Program-made: the position numbers and the translations under genes
In this document: positions 46,516 to 55,606 of the stretch, one piece after another
Position numbering within the stretch: the stretch's first letter is position 1
Layout: each line of letters begins with the position of its first letter
Notes under the pieces: model-generated
The model's database searches: none
Told to the model about the DNA's origin: nothing
Seen by the model: the letters and a program-made list of their open reading frames with translations, nothing else
From: Microbacterium paraoxydans
GTDB taxonomy: Bacteria; Actinomycetota; Actinomycetes; Actinomycetales; Microbacteriaceae
Assembly (NCBI RefSeq): GCF_020524545.1
Contig: NZ_JAIVLG010000002.1
Span: forward strand, 372,001-436,000
Length of the DNA stretch: 64,000 bases
Direction: 5' to 3'

Positions 46516-47790
46516 ATGACCGACCGTTACTTCAACGCCCCCCTCGCCGAAGTCGATCCCGAGATCGCTCAGGTCCTCGACCGTGAGCTGAAGCGCCAGC
46601 AGACCTTCCTCGAGATGATCGCGTCCGAGAACTTCGTGCCGGTCTCGGTGCTGCAGTCGCAGGGCTCGGTGCTCACGAACAAGTACGCCGAGGGCTACCC
46701 CGGCCGTCGGTACTACGGCGGCTGTGAAGAGGTCGACGTCGCCGAGTCCCTCGCGATCGAGCGGGCGAAGAGCCTGTTCGGCGCCGAGTTCGCGAACGTG
46801 CAGCCGCACTCCGGTGCCTCCGCCAACGCCGCCGTCCTGCATGCCATCGCCCGCCCCGGCGACACCCTGCTCGGCCTCTCCCTCGACCAGGGCGGCCACC
46901 TGACGCACGGCATGAAGATCAACTTCTCGGGTCGTCTCTACGACATCGTCGCCTACGGCGTGGACCCGGAGACCTCGACGATCGACATGGCGGAGGTGCG
47001 CCGTCTCGCGATCGAGCACCGCCCGAAGGTCATCATCGCCGGCTGGTCCGCCTACCCGCGCACGATGGACTTCGCGGCGTTCCGCGAGATCGCCGACGAG
47101 GTCGGGGCGCTGCTCTGGGTCGACATGGCGCACTTCGCGGGGCTGGTCGCCGCGGGCCTGCACCCGAACCCGGTGCCCCACGCGCACGTCGTCTCGTCGA
47201 CCGTGCACAAGACGATCGGCGGGCCGCGCTCGGGCTTCATCCTCACCAACGACGCCGACATCGCCAAGAAGATCAACTCCGCCGTGTTCCCGGGCCAGCA
47301 GGGTGGGCCGCTCATGCACGTGATCGCCGCCAAGGCGACCGCGTTCAAGCTCGCAGGCACCCCCGAGTTCAAGGAGCGCCAGGAGCGCGTGCTGCGCGGT
47401 GCCGCTCTCATCGCCGAGCGCCTGTCGAAGCAGGACCTGAAGGACGCCGGCATCGCCGTGCGCTCGGGTGGCACGGATGTGCACCTGGTGCTGGTCGACC
47501 TGCGTGACGCCGAGATCGACGGCAAGCAGGCCGAAGACCTCCTGCACGACATCCACATCACCGTGAACCGCAACGCGGTCCCGAACGACCCGCGCCCGCC
47601 GATGGTCACCTCGGGTCTGCGCATCGGCACGCCCGCCCTCGCGACCCGTGGTTTCGGGGACGCCGAGTTCACCGAGGTCGCCGACATCATCGCGCTCGCG
47701 CTGCTCCCCGGCGCGGATGTGGAGGCGTTGCGTGCCCGGGTCGACGCGCTCGCCGCAGCGTTCCCGCTCTACCCGGACCTGCAGCAGTGA
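46516..47790 (+). CDS. glyA: serine hydroxymethyltransferase
   Basis: A 424-residue PLP enzyme that converts serine and THF to glycine and 5,10-methylene-THF. The PLP lysine is K232 in [17 protein letters not shown]; other blocks are [34 protein letters not shown] at the N-terminus and [12 protein letters not shown] near the C-terminus. A good ribosome site (AAAGGAG) precedes the ATG. It is behind the ZTP riboswitch and overlaps folD by 4 bp. Confidence 0.97.
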   Translation: MTDRYFNAPLAEVDPEIAQVLDRELKRQQTFLEMIASENFVPVSVLQSQGSVLTNKYAEGYPGRRYYGGCEEVDVAESLAIERAKSLFGAEFANVQPHSGASANAAVLHAIARPGDTLLGLSLDQGGHLTHGMKINFSGRLYDIVAYGVDPETSTIDMAEVRRLAIEHRPKVIIAGWSAYPRTMDFAAFREIADEVGALLWVDMAHFAGLVAAGLHPNPVPHAHVVSSTVHKTIGGPRSGFILTNDADIAKKINSAVFPGQQGGPLMHVIAAKATAFKLAGTPEFKERQERVLRGAALIAERLSKQDLKDAGIAVRSGGTDVHLVLVDLRDAEIDGKQAEDLLHDIHITVNRNAVPNDPRPPMVTSGLRIGTPALATRGFGDAEFTEVADIIALALLPGADVEALRARVDALAAAFPLYPDLQQ

Positions 47791-48665
47791 CCGCGAAGAT
47801 CCTGGATGGGAAGGCCGCATCGGCTGCCATCCGTGCCGAGCTCACCGAGCGGGTGGCCGCGCTCAAGGCGAAGGGGATCACGCCGGGGATCGCGACGGTG
47901 CTGGTCGGGGCCGACCCCGCCTCCCAGCTCTATGTGGGAATGAAGCACCGGCAGTCCGAGGGCATCGGGATGAACTCGATCCAGCGTGAACTCCCGGCAG
48001 ATGCCACGCAGGCCGAGGTCGAGGCGCTGATCGACGAGCTCAACGCGGACCCCGCCTGCCACGGGTACATCGTGCAGCTTCCTCTTCCGAAGCACCTCGA
48101 CACGGACGCCGTCCTCGAACGGATCGACCCGGCGAAGGATGCGGACGGCCTGCACCCGACCAACCTCGGGCGTCTCGTGCTCAACGTCAACGGCCCGATC
48201 CACACACCGCTGCCGTGCACCCCGCGCGGCGTGATCGAGCTGCTGCTCCGCAACGACTACGACCTCAAGGGCAAGCACGTGGTCGTGGTCGGCCGCGGGG
48301 TCACGATCGGCCGATCGATCGGACTTCTGCTCACCCGCCGTGACCTGAACGCCACGGTCACGCTCACGCACACCGGCACGGTCGACATGCCGCGCTACCT
48401 GCGGGAGGCCGATGTCATCGTCGCGGCCGCGGGGGTCAAGCACCTCGTCCGCCCCGAAGACGTCAAGCCCGGAGCGGCAGTGCTCGACGTCGGGGTGACG
48501 CGCGAGGCCGATCCCGAGACGGGGAAGAGCATGGTGTTCGGTGACGTGGCGCCCGGCGTCGCAGACGTCGCCGGATACCTCTCCCCGAATCCCGGCGGCG
48601 TGGGTCCGATGACGGTCGCGTTGCTCATGACGAACGTGGTCGAGGCCGCAGAACGTCTCGTCTGA
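47787..48665 (+). CDS. folD: methylenetetrahydrofolate dehydrogenase/cyclohydrolase
   Basis: A 292-residue bifunctional enzyme making 10-formyl-THF from 5,10-methylene-THF, in step with the upstream GlyA. The cyclohydrolase pair is Y49 and K53 in [13 protein letters not shown]; other blocks are [12 protein letters not shown] and the NADP motif [17 protein letters not shown]. The C-terminus has [25 protein letters not shown]. It starts in a 4-bp overlap with glyA and shares its riboswitch control. Confidence 0.96.
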   Translation: MTAKILDGKAASAAIRAELTERVAALKAKGITPGIATVLVGADPASQLYVGMKHRQSEGIGMNSIQRELPADATQAEVEALIDELNADPACHGYIVQLPLPKHLDTDAVLERIDPAKDADGLHPTNLGRLVLNVNGPIHTPLPCTPRGVIELLLRNDYDLKGKHVVVVGRGVTIGRSIGLLLTRRDLNATVTLTHTGTVDMPRYLREADVIVAAAGVKHLVRPEDVKPGAAVLDVGVTREADPETGKSMVFGDVAPGVADVAGYLSPNPGGVGPMTVALLMTNVVEAAERLV

Positions 48666-48691
48666 CGCGGGTGAGCCCGCTTCGTGCGATG

Positions 48692-49249
48692 TCAGCCGAG
48701 TTCGTCGAGCATCCGCCGCTGTTCCGGCGTCAGGCCGTCACGGAGCTCTTCCTGTGCGGCCGCCGTCTCCGGCGACGCCGAGGTGTCTGCGGTGTGGGCG
48801 GGGGTCGACCTGCTGCGGCCGGTCACCTTCGCCTGCACGGAGTCATAGACCTCCCCGGCCTTGGCGCGCATCCTGTCATCGACCCGGTCGTAGATCACCC
48901 AGCCGACGAGGAGCGCCACCGGCGGCAGCACGAAACCCCAGAATCCCGAGGCCCGCACGCCGCTCAGCCACACCGTGAGCACCCAGATGATGAGCTCGAC
49001 GAGGTACACGAGCGCGTACTGCACGACCTTCTCGCCGGCCCTCGTGCGCTCGGCGGCGGACTTCGCCGCCGACCTGCGGAACGCGCCGGCCAGGAGAGGC
49101 TTGACGAAGAGAGCGGCGAGAGTCAAGACGACGGATGCCCAGAGGGCGTGGAGACCGACGGAGACACCGGGGAGCAGCACGCCGATCAGCAGCAGCACAG
49201 CGACGTCGAACACGTAGAGCGCGGCGAACCGGACGAGTACCGTTTTCAT
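48692..49249 (-). CDS. Four-segment membrane protein of unknown function
   Basis: A 185-residue protein beginning MKTVLVRFAALYVFDVAVLLLIG, with four hydrophobic segments (about residues 8-25, 33-52, 85-102, 108-128) and a charged C-terminal tail ending GLTPEQRRMLDELG. I do not recognise a named family. The ATG at 49249 is chosen over an upstream start at 49327, whose extra residues are not membrane-like. It converges on folD. Confidence 0.65.
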   Translation of the reverse strand: MKTVLVRFAALYVFDVAVLLLIGVLLPGVSVGLHALWASVVLTLAALFVKPLLAGAFRRSAAKSAAERTRAGEKVVQYALVYLVELIIWVLTVWLSGVRASGFWGFVLPPVALLVGWVIYDRVDDRMRAKAGEVYDSVQAKVTGRSRSTPAHTADTSASPETAAAQEELRDGLTPEQRRMLDELG

Positions 49250-49332
49250 CCGATCAGACTCCCACACTCGACCGCTCGGGCACACGGAACCGTGTGCGGC
49301 CGGGTGAACCGGAGCCGCTCGAGGCACACGTC

Positions 49333-50097
49333 ATGACACTCGACACCGATCCGCTCCTGGACTCGATCGACATCTTGACGACCGAAGACGGAGCTCGCTG
49401 GCCGGCCCACTCGCACGACGATCATGAGCTGCTCTCGGCGATCACCCGTTCGGTGACGGTCGTCACCCCCGATGCCGTGTACATCGCGCAGCGGGGGACG
49501 AGCATCTGGATACCGGCGGGCGTCGTCCACGAGGTCACCGCGGCACCGGGCAACAGCATGCGCTGCACCTGGTTCGAGCCGGAAGCGGGTGTCGAGCTCA
49601 CCCGTCGCGTCGTGGTGACCAGGGTCGTGCCACTGCTCGACCAGGTGCTCGCCGAGCTGGTGCGCTACACGGATCCTGCGCGGCGTGCACGAGCCGAGGC
49701 CTTCGCGCTCGACCTGCTCGCGGACTCACGGGAAGCCGAGGCGGGACTGCCCACCCCGAGCAGCTCGTGGCTGCGCGCCGTCGCGGACGCGCTGATCGCG
49801 GATCCGGCCGACCGCCGGACGGTCGACGCATGGGCGGCGGCGTCGGCGGTGAGCGTGCGCACGTTCACGAGGCAGTTCGCCGCCGAGACGGGGATGGCGT
49901 TCTCGCGGTGGCGCGCCGAGCTGCGACTGCAGATCGCGATGTCGATGCTGTCAGACGGGTCCGAGGTGGGGCGTGCTGCTCGCGCCGTGGGCTTCGAGTC
50001 TCTCGCCGCGTTCTCCGCAGCCTTTCGGCGACGGACGGGCGTCTCTCCGCGTGACTTCGTGCGCTCTCACGGGTTCGTGACCGATTCGCGCGCATAG
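49333..50097 (+). CDS. AraC-family transcriptional regulator with cupin domain
   Basis: A 254-residue AraC-type regulator. Residues ~20-95 are an AraC-like cupin (GARWPAHSHDDHELL). The C-terminal double helix-turn-helix covers ~150-250: DAWAAASAVSVRTFTRQFAAETGMAFSRWRAELRLQIAMSML and VGRAARAVGFESLAAFSAAFRRRTGVSPRDFV. It is co-directional with the siderophore operon 84 bp downstream, so it may activate it, as YbtA does for yersiniabactin genes; that link is inference. Confidence 0.85.
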   Translation: MTLDTDPLLDSIDILTTEDGARWPAHSHDDHELLSAITRSVTVVTPDAVYIAQRGTSIWIPAGVVHEVTAAPGNSMRCTWFEPEAGVELTRRVVVTRVVPLLDQVLAELVRYTDPARRARAEAFALDLLADSREAEAGLPTPSSSWLRAVADALIADPADRRTVDAWAAASAVSVRTFTRQFAAETGMAFSRWRAELRLQIAMSMLSDGSEVGRAARAVGFESLAAFSAAFRRRTGVSPRDFVRSHGFVTDSRA

Positions 50098-50151
50098 TCG
50101 ACCGATCCGCGCAAGTCTTGGCATCGAATCGGGCACTTCAGCCGGACATAA

Positions 50152-50170
50152 TTAGGTAACCCTTGCCTAA
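50152..50170. promoter_or_regulatory. DtxR/IdeR iron box
   Basis: A 19-bp inverted repeat, TTAGGTAACCCTTGCCTAA, close to the DtxR/IdeR consensus TTAGGTTAGGCTAACCTAA, 11 bp before the start of the binding-protein gene. In iron-rich cells the repressor should close this operon. Confidence 0.85.
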
Positions 50171-50181
50171 TTGGAGAACCC

Positions 50182-51168
50182 GTGCGCCTATCATCGCGTC
50201 TGCGAATCAGTCTCGCAGCAGTTGCCATCGTCCCGCTCCTCGTCGTCACCGCCTGCTCTTCCGATCCGTCGCCCGACGGCTCGGCGAGCGACGGAGACAC
50301 TCTGGTGGTCGACTCCGTCTACGGGAAGGTCACCGTCCCCGCCGACCCGGAGCGCGTCGCCGCGATCTCGTACGACACCCCCTGGCAGGTCATGTCGCTG
50401 GACATCCCCGTCGTGGCCGCGATCGACTACAGCCAGTGGATCGACGGGTACACCGACGAGCAGCAGGCCTACATCGCCGACGCAGCGAAGGTCGGAACCT
50501 ACGGCGAGGTCAACTTCGAGGCGCTCGCCGGCGCGACGCCCGACGTGATCGTCGGAGACGCCTACGAAGTCGACGAGGCCACCTTCGAGCGTCTCAGCGA
50601 GATCGCCCCCACCGTGATCGTCGGCGGAGACGAGCGCGGCGATTGGCAGACGATCACCGAGGATCTGGCCTCCGCGCTCGGAGCCCACGACACCTGGGCG
50701 GAGGCGAAGGCATCGTACGAGGCCCGTCGCGACGAGGTGAAGGAGCAGTACGCGGACGTGATCGCCGCGAACACCTGGGCCAACTTCTCCCTCGGCGATG
50801 AGCCCGGCCAGTTCTCGATCCAGCTGCCGACAGGATCCACCGGCAACCTGATCGTCAACGAGATGGGTCTCGCGTACGGCGACGGCATCCCGGCAGCGGG
50901 GGAGGGCGGTGCCGGCTACGTGTCCTTCCCGCTGGAGCGGATCGGGGAGGTTCTCGACGGCGTCACCGTGGGGCTCACGTACGAGAACCCCGACGGCACG
51001 AAGATGCCCGCGATCCAGGACGTGATCGACAGCAGCCTTTTCCAGCAGCTCGAGATCGCCGAGACCGGCAACGTGTTCGGGCTCGTCGCGAACGTCACCG
51101 ACTACCGCAGCGCCGAGGAGTGGATCGACGAGCTCACCGCCAAGGTGCTCGAACCGCTCTCGCAGTGA
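50182..51168 (+). CDS. Iron-siderophore ABC transporter substrate-binding lipoprotein
   Basis: A 328-residue FecB/FepB-type binding protein. Residues 1-25 are a lipoprotein signal with lipobox VVTAC (Cys 25 acylated). The mature part has the class III fold sequence GDTLVVDSVYGKVTVPADPERVAAI at its start. The GTG at 50182 follows GGAG (50173-50176) and lies just past the iron box. It leads the operon, delivering ferric siderophore to the two permeases. Confidence 0.92.
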   Translation: MRLSSRLRISLAAVAIVPLLVVTACSSDPSPDGSASDGDTLVVDSVYGKVTVPADPERVAAISYDTPWQVMSLDIPVVAAIDYSQWIDGYTDEQQAYIADAAKVGTYGEVNFEALAGATPDVIVGDAYEVDEATFERLSEIAPTVIVGGDERGDWQTITEDLASALGAHDTWAEAKASYEARRDEVKEQYADVIAANTWANFSLGDEPGQFSIQLPTGSTGNLIVNEMGLAYGDGIPAAGEGGAGYVSFPLERIGEVLDGVTVGLTYENPDGTKMPAIQDVIDSSLFQQLEIAETGNVFGLVANVTDYRSAEEWIDELTAKVLEPLSQ

Positions 51169-52205
51169 CGAGCATCACCGTGGGGGGACGACACCGCAGA
51201 CGTCGTCCCCCCGACGCGATCGTGCTGCCGATCGTGCTGGCCCTCCTGGTCGCCGTGGTGGCGGTGAGCATCGCGGTCGGTCCGCGTTCGCTCTCCCCGG
51301 ACGAATTGCTCCGCGCATTCACGACACCGACGGGCACCGAAGCCGATCTGATCGTGCGGGACGTGCGTCTGCCGCGCACGTTCATCGGCATCGCCGCGGG
51401 GAGCGCCCTCGCGGTCGCGGGCGTGATCATGCAGACGCTGACGCGCAATCCCCTGGCCGAACCCGGCCTTCTCGGCGTCAACGCCGGGGCCTCGTTCGCG
51501 GTCGCCATCGCCATCGTGGTGCTCGGCATCGGCGACTTCGCCTCGACGATGTGGTTCGCTTTCCTCGGAGCGGCCATCGCCAGTGCGGTCGTCGCTCTCC
51601 TCGGCGGGGTCGGGCGCGCAGCCTCCATAGGCCGCCTCGCGCTCACGGGCGTGGCGGTCGCCGCGGTGCTCTCCGCGGCGACATCTGCGCTGAGCCTGAT
51701 CGATCCCGCGTCCTACCAGGCAATGCGCCTGTGGGGAGCGGGAGCGCTCGGCGGACGTTCTCTCGAGGCGGCGCTGCTCACGCTGGCCGTCGTGGCGGGG
51801 GGACTCGTGCTCGTGGCCGTCCTCGCCCCGGGAATCGGCCTGCTCGCCCTCGGAGAGGACACCGCCAGAGCGCTGGGCGGACACGTCGGCGTCATCCGCC
51901 TGGGAAGCTTCATCGTGATCGCCGTGCTGTGCGGCGCGGCGACGGCGGCTGCCGGACCCATCGCCTTCGTCGGGCTCCTGGTCCCGCACGCCCTGCGCGC
52001 AGTGTTCGGCCCCGACACCCGACGGCTGCTCGTCTACAGCGTTCTCGCCGGACCCATCCTGCTGCTGGTGGCCGACCTCCTCGGCGGCATGATCATCGCG
52101 CCGCGAACCATCCCCGTCGGCGTGATGACCGCTTTCCTGGGCGCTCCGCTGCTCGTCGCCCTCGTGCTGTCCCGCCGCGTCCAGGCCGATGGAGCGCCCT
52201 CGTGA
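51165..52205 (+). CDS. FecCD-type iron-siderophore permease 1
   Basis: A 346-residue FecCD-family permease with about ten membrane segments. Family blocks: ITVGPRSLSPDELL-like N-terminus, RLPRTFIGIAAGSALAVAGVIMQTLTRNPLAEPGLLGVNAGASF and AAAGPIAFVGLLVPHALR. It starts by a GTGA overlap with the binding protein and ends in a GTGA overlap with the second permease; the pair forms the membrane channel. Confidence 0.93.
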   Translation: MTSITVGGRHRRRRPPDAIVLPIVLALLVAVVAVSIAVGPRSLSPDELLRAFTTPTGTEADLIVRDVRLPRTFIGIAAGSALAVAGVIMQTLTRNPLAEPGLLGVNAGASFAVAIAIVVLGIGDFASTMWFAFLGAAIASAVVALLGGVGRAASIGRLALTGVAVAAVLSAATSALSLIDPASYQAMRLWGAGALGGRSLEAALLTLAVVAGGLVLVAVLAPGIGLLALGEDTARALGGHVGVIRLGSFIVIAVLCGAATAAAGPIAFVGLLVPHALRAVFGPDTRRLLVYSVLAGPILLLVADLLGGMIIAPRTIPVGVMTAFLGAPLLVALVLSRRVQADGAPS

Positions 52206-53224
52206 CGGGCGCATCGATCGTGGCCCCACCGGCCGCGATGCGCTCGCGCACGGTCGTGATCTGGACGGTCTCCGCTCTCGCCCTCGCCGGCATCGGTCTC
52301 GCGGGGCTGATGCTCGGGGACGCGCCGATCTCTGCGGCGGACGCGCTGAGCGCGCTCGTGGGTGGTGGAGATCCGGGAACGCGGCTCATCGTGGTCGGCT
52401 GGCGGCTGCCGCGGGTCGTCCTCGGCGCGGCGATCGGCGCAGCGCTCGCCCTCTCCGGGGCTCTGTTCCAAGTGCTCACGCGCAACCCTCTCGGCAGTCC
52501 GGACATCCTCGGCTTCTCGGCGGGTGCCTATACCGGGGCGCTGATCGTGATCGTCGGCGGATCCGTGAGCACCGTCGCGCTCACGGCGGGCGCGATCGGC
52601 GGCGGCATCCTCGCCGCGGCCCTGGTGTTCGCGCTCGCCGCCTGGCGCGGCGCGAGCGGAACCAGGCTGATCATCGTCGGTATCGCGTTGACGGCCCTGC
52701 TCGGGGCCGTCAACACCATGATCGAGATCGCCGCCGATGACGTCGTCGCTCGCAGCGCCGCGATCTGGGGAGCCGGCTCGCTGAACGGGATCGACGGCAG
52801 ATGGCTGCCGGTGATCCTCGGCGCTCTCGCCCTCGGCGGTGTGGCTGTCGCCGTGCTCCGACCGGCTCTCGCCCTGTATGAGCTGGGCGAGGACCGCGCG
52901 GTGTCGCTCGGGGTCACGCCGTCCCGATTGCGGCTTCTCGCCATGATCGCGGGCGTCGTGCTGCTCGCCGTGACGATCGCAGCGGCGGGGCCGATCGCAT
53001 TCATCGCCCTCGCCGCCCCCCAGATCGCCCGACGACTCTGGAGGAGCGGTCCGATGCCGTTCGCAGCCGCGGCGATGACCGGTGCCGTGCTGCTCATGGT
53101 CAGCGATCTGCTCGCGATGCGACTGTTCGCACCCGTCGTCCTGCCCACCGGACTCGTCACGATCGGGATCGGCGGGCTCTATCTCGCGTGGATGCTCTCC
53201 GGAGCGAATCGAAGGAGGCGCTGA
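52202..53224 (+). CDS. FecCD-type iron-siderophore permease 2
   Basis: A 340-residue partner permease with the same family blocks (RLPRVVLGAAIGAALALSGALFQVLTRNPLGSPDILGFSAGAY, AAAGPIAFIALAAPQIARRL). The true start is the GTG at 52202 in a GTGA overlap; an open frame reaching back to 51551 is an artefact of high G+C. Its stop overlaps the next ATG by one base. Confidence 0.93.
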   Translation: MTGASIVAPPAAMRSRTVVIWTVSALALAGIGLAGLMLGDAPISAADALSALVGGGDPGTRLIVVGWRLPRVVLGAAIGAALALSGALFQVLTRNPLGSPDILGFSAGAYTGALIVIVGGSVSTVALTAGAIGGGILAAALVFALAAWRGASGTRLIIVGIALTALLGAVNTMIEIAADDVVARSAAIWGAGSLNGIDGRWLPVILGALALGGVAVAVLRPALALYELGEDRAVSLGVTPSRLRLLAMIAGVVLLAVTIAAAGPIAFIALAAPQIARRLWRSGPMPFAAAAMTGAVLLMVSDLLAMRLFAPVVLPTGLVTIGIGGLYLAWMLSGANRRRR

Positions 53225-54045
53225 TGCGCACCGATGTCCCCCTGTACACGGCCGAGGTGGTGTCGCGCGCAGTGATCACCCCGAACATGCTGCGGATAAG
53301 CCTCGGCGGTGCGCGCACCGCCGAGGGGGTTCCCTTCGAGTCCAGTGGGCGATCGGACGAGTTCTTCGGCCTCTGGTTGCGGGACTCGGAGGGCCGGGAG
53401 GTCAAGCGCTACTACACGGTGCGGGCCTGGGATCGGGCGAGCGGTCGCCTGGACATCGACTTCGTCGTGCACGCGCACGGCCCGGCGACCGGCTGGGCGC
53501 GAGAGGCCGTGGTCGGCGATCAGGTCGCCTTCGACGCCCCGCGCGGCCACTACGCGCCGCCGACGGGCGTGGAACGGGTGCTCCTCGTCGGAGACGCGAC
53601 CGCGCTCCCGGCGATCGGGCGGATCCTCGAGGAGCGCGCACCCCACGACGCTCCGGTGTCGGCGATCCTCACGGTGGACGACCCGGTCGACCGGCAGCGC
53701 CTGCCGTTCCGGGAAGGAGACGAGGTGCGGTGGGTACCGGCGCAGGAGATGCTCGCCGAAACGGTGACCGCCACAGCGGCTTTCGATGCGTCGAGCTACC
53801 TCTGGTTCTCCGGGGAGTCCTCCCTGATGCGCCAGATCAGACGGCACGTCAGGCACACGCTCGGATGGCCGCGGTCGCGGTACATGACCATGGGCTACTG
53901 GCGTCGTGACGAGGAGCGCTGGGCGGCGGAGTTCGCACGCCACCCCGGATTGGAGCAACGCATCGCCGCGATCTGGGACAACGGCGGCGACGATGAGACG
54001 CAGCGGGACATGGTCGACGATCTGCTGGCGAGGAACGGACTGTGA
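53224..54045 (+). CDS. Siderophore-interacting FAD protein (SIP family)
   Basis: A 273-residue flavin reductase of the SIP/ViuB family that frees iron from an imported siderophore. The FAD-binding motif is RYYTVRAWDRASGRLDIDFVVH, followed by GPATGWAREAVVGDQV; the C-terminal SIP domain has SYLWFSGESSLMRQIRRHVR and YMTMGYWRRDEE. Its place between permease and ATPase genes, with 1- and 4-bp overlaps, shows a single operon under the iron box. Confidence 0.93.
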   Translation: MRTDVPLYTAEVVSRAVITPNMLRISLGGARTAEGVPFESSGRSDEFFGLWLRDSEGREVKRYYTVRAWDRASGRLDIDFVVHAHGPATGWAREAVVGDQVAFDAPRGHYAPPTGVERVLLVGDATALPAIGRILEERAPHDAPVSAILTVDDPVDRQRLPFREGDEVRWVPAQEMLAETVTATAAFDASSYLWFSGESSLMRQIRRHVRHTLGWPRSRYMTMGYWRRDEERWAAEFARHPGLEQRIAAIWDNGGDDETQRDMVDDLLARNGL

Positions 54046-54830
54046 CGGACGACATCTTCGACGTCCGCGGACTCACCGCCGGACACCCGCACGCGCGCCC
54101 GGTATCGGTGGATCTCGACCTGACCATCGCACGCGGCTCCTTCGTCGCCATCATCGGGCCGAACGCCTGCGGGAAATCGACTCTCCTGCGAACCATCGCC
54201 CGCCTTCTCCCACCTCTCGCCGGTGCGGTGCTGCTCGATGGCCGTGACATCCGCACGCGTGGCGCGAAGGAGCTGGCACGAGAGGTGGGCCTGCTCAGTC
54301 AGTCCGCCGAAGCGCCGGACGGTATGCGGGTCGTCGACCTCGTCGCCCGCGGTCGCTACCCGCACCGCCGTCCCTTCGCGAGTTGGAGCGAGGCCGATGA
54401 GCACGCCGTCCGCCACGCCATGGAGCGCACCTCGGTCACCGCGCTCGCGGACCGACCGGTGGACGAGCTGTCGGGAGGGCAGCGTCAGCGCGTGTGGCTG
54501 GCCATGGCGCTCGCGCAGGAGACCGAGGTGCTGCTGCTCGATGAGCCGACGACCTTCCTCGACATCACGCACCAGCTCGACATGCTCGACCTCTTCCGGG
54601 CGATCAACCGCGACCACGGGACGACGGTCGTGGCCGTGCTGCACGATCTCAACCAGGCTGCTCGGTATGCGGACCGCATCGTGGCGATGCGAGACGGCAT
54701 CATCGTCCGCACCGGTGCCCCCGCCGAGGTGCTGACACCGGAGGTGATGACGCAGGTCTTCGACCTCGAATGCACGGTGATCGACGATCCGGAGACGGCG
54801 ACACCGATGGTGGTGCCCCGACGGCGATGA
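54042..54830 (+). CDS. Iron-siderophore ABC transporter ATPase
   Basis: A 262-residue FepC/FecE-type ATPase. Walker A GPNACGKSTLL (about residue 39), signature [15 protein letters not shown], Walker B VLLLDEPTTFLDITHQ and the switch histidine in VAVLHDLNQAARYAD. The alanine in GPNACGKST replaces the common Gly, a normal variant. It is the last gene of the iron-siderophore operon. Confidence 0.94.
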   Translation: MTDDIFDVRGLTAGHPHARPVSVDLDLTIARGSFVAIIGPNACGKSTLLRTIARLLPPLAGAVLLDGRDIRTRGAKELAREVGLLSQSAEAPDGMRVVDLVARGRYPHRRPFASWSEADEHAVRHAMERTSVTALADRPVDELSGGQRQRVWLAMALAQETEVLLLDEPTTFLDITHQLDMLDLFRAINRDHGTTVVAVLHDLNQAARYADRIVAMRDGIIVRTGAPAEVLTPEVMTQVFDLECTVIDDPETATPMVVPRRR

Positions 54831-54861
54831 CCTGCCGACGGGCCGCGACGGCGCGCGGGTG

Positions 54862-55584
54862 TCAGGCCTGTGCGTTGAGCGTGCTCTCGATGCCGCTGAT
54901 GCGGGCCTGCTCGTCGAAGCGGAACGTCGCCGTCCCCGAGGCATCCGTCACGATCGCGCCCGAGAAGGACTCGTCGGTCCAGGTGAGGGTCCAGCCCGCG
55001 AGCCGCGCGAGGTCCCACACCGCCGTGCGGGCGTCGGAGAGGTCCAGTCCCGAGAGCACGCGAGGCAGCGCGACGACGGCGACCGCGACCGTGAGCGGTG
55101 CCAGGGGTGCGTCGAGCAGGAACACCGCCCGGGTGCCGTTGCCGACGGGTGCCGAGTAGTACGGTGAGCGCCCGGTGAGCTCGACCGCGGCGCCTCCGAT
55201 CGTGTGCGCGGCCTGCGCGATCCACTCGTCGTCGCCCGAGGCCTCGGCGGGGAACGGTACCTCCGGCGTGGTCAGCTCGATGATGCCGTGTTCGGTCCCG
55301 TAGGCGTGCAGCTGCGTCGCGACTCCCTGCGGGTCACCACTGGGATGGGCCCACGCCCACAGCAGCGAGCGGGGCCCCGGCGCGATCGTGGCGATCAGGT
55401 GTGCGCGTGTGACGAGCTGACGCGAGGGGTCGTCGTTCGCGGTGAAGGTGAGCGTTCCCTGCGCCATGTCCGCGTCCCAGCGGTGCTCGCCGAGGGCATC
55501 GGCGGCGGCGGAGAGCGCGTCCTGACGGAGGGCGACGAACAGAGCGGCACGGTCGGCGAGGGGCTGGAGGGCGACGTAGGTCAT
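54862..55584 (-). CDS. DUF6882-family protein
   Basis: A 240-residue soluble protein starting MTYVALQPLADRAALFVALRQDALSAAADALG, with LLWAWAHPSGDPQGVA and a C-terminal AARLAGWTLTWTD-like stretch. The pattern of a small alpha/beta protein with a conserved LLWAWA core matches DUF6882, which has no known role. It is convergent with the iron-siderophore operon and lies 22 bp beyond the MFS gene stop. Confidence 0.65.
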   Translation of the reverse strand: MTYVALQPLADRAALFVALRQDALSAAADALGEHRWDADMAQGTLTFTANDDPSRQLVTRAHLIATIAPGPRSLLWAWAHPSGDPQGVATQLHAYGTEHGIIELTTPEVPFPAEASGDDEWIAQAAHTIGGAAVELTGRSPYYSAPVGNGTRAVFLLDAPLAPLTVAVAVVALPRVLSGLDLSDARTAVWDLARLAGWTLTWTDESFSGAIVTDASGTATFRFDEQARISGIESTLNAQA

Positions 55585-55606
55585 GCCGACAGTCTCGTCG
55601 GAGATG

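Noticed and set aside
51551-52201. Long N-terminal extension of the second FecCD permease
   Set aside because: It lies inside the first permease in another frame; the GTGA junction at 52202 is the normal start.
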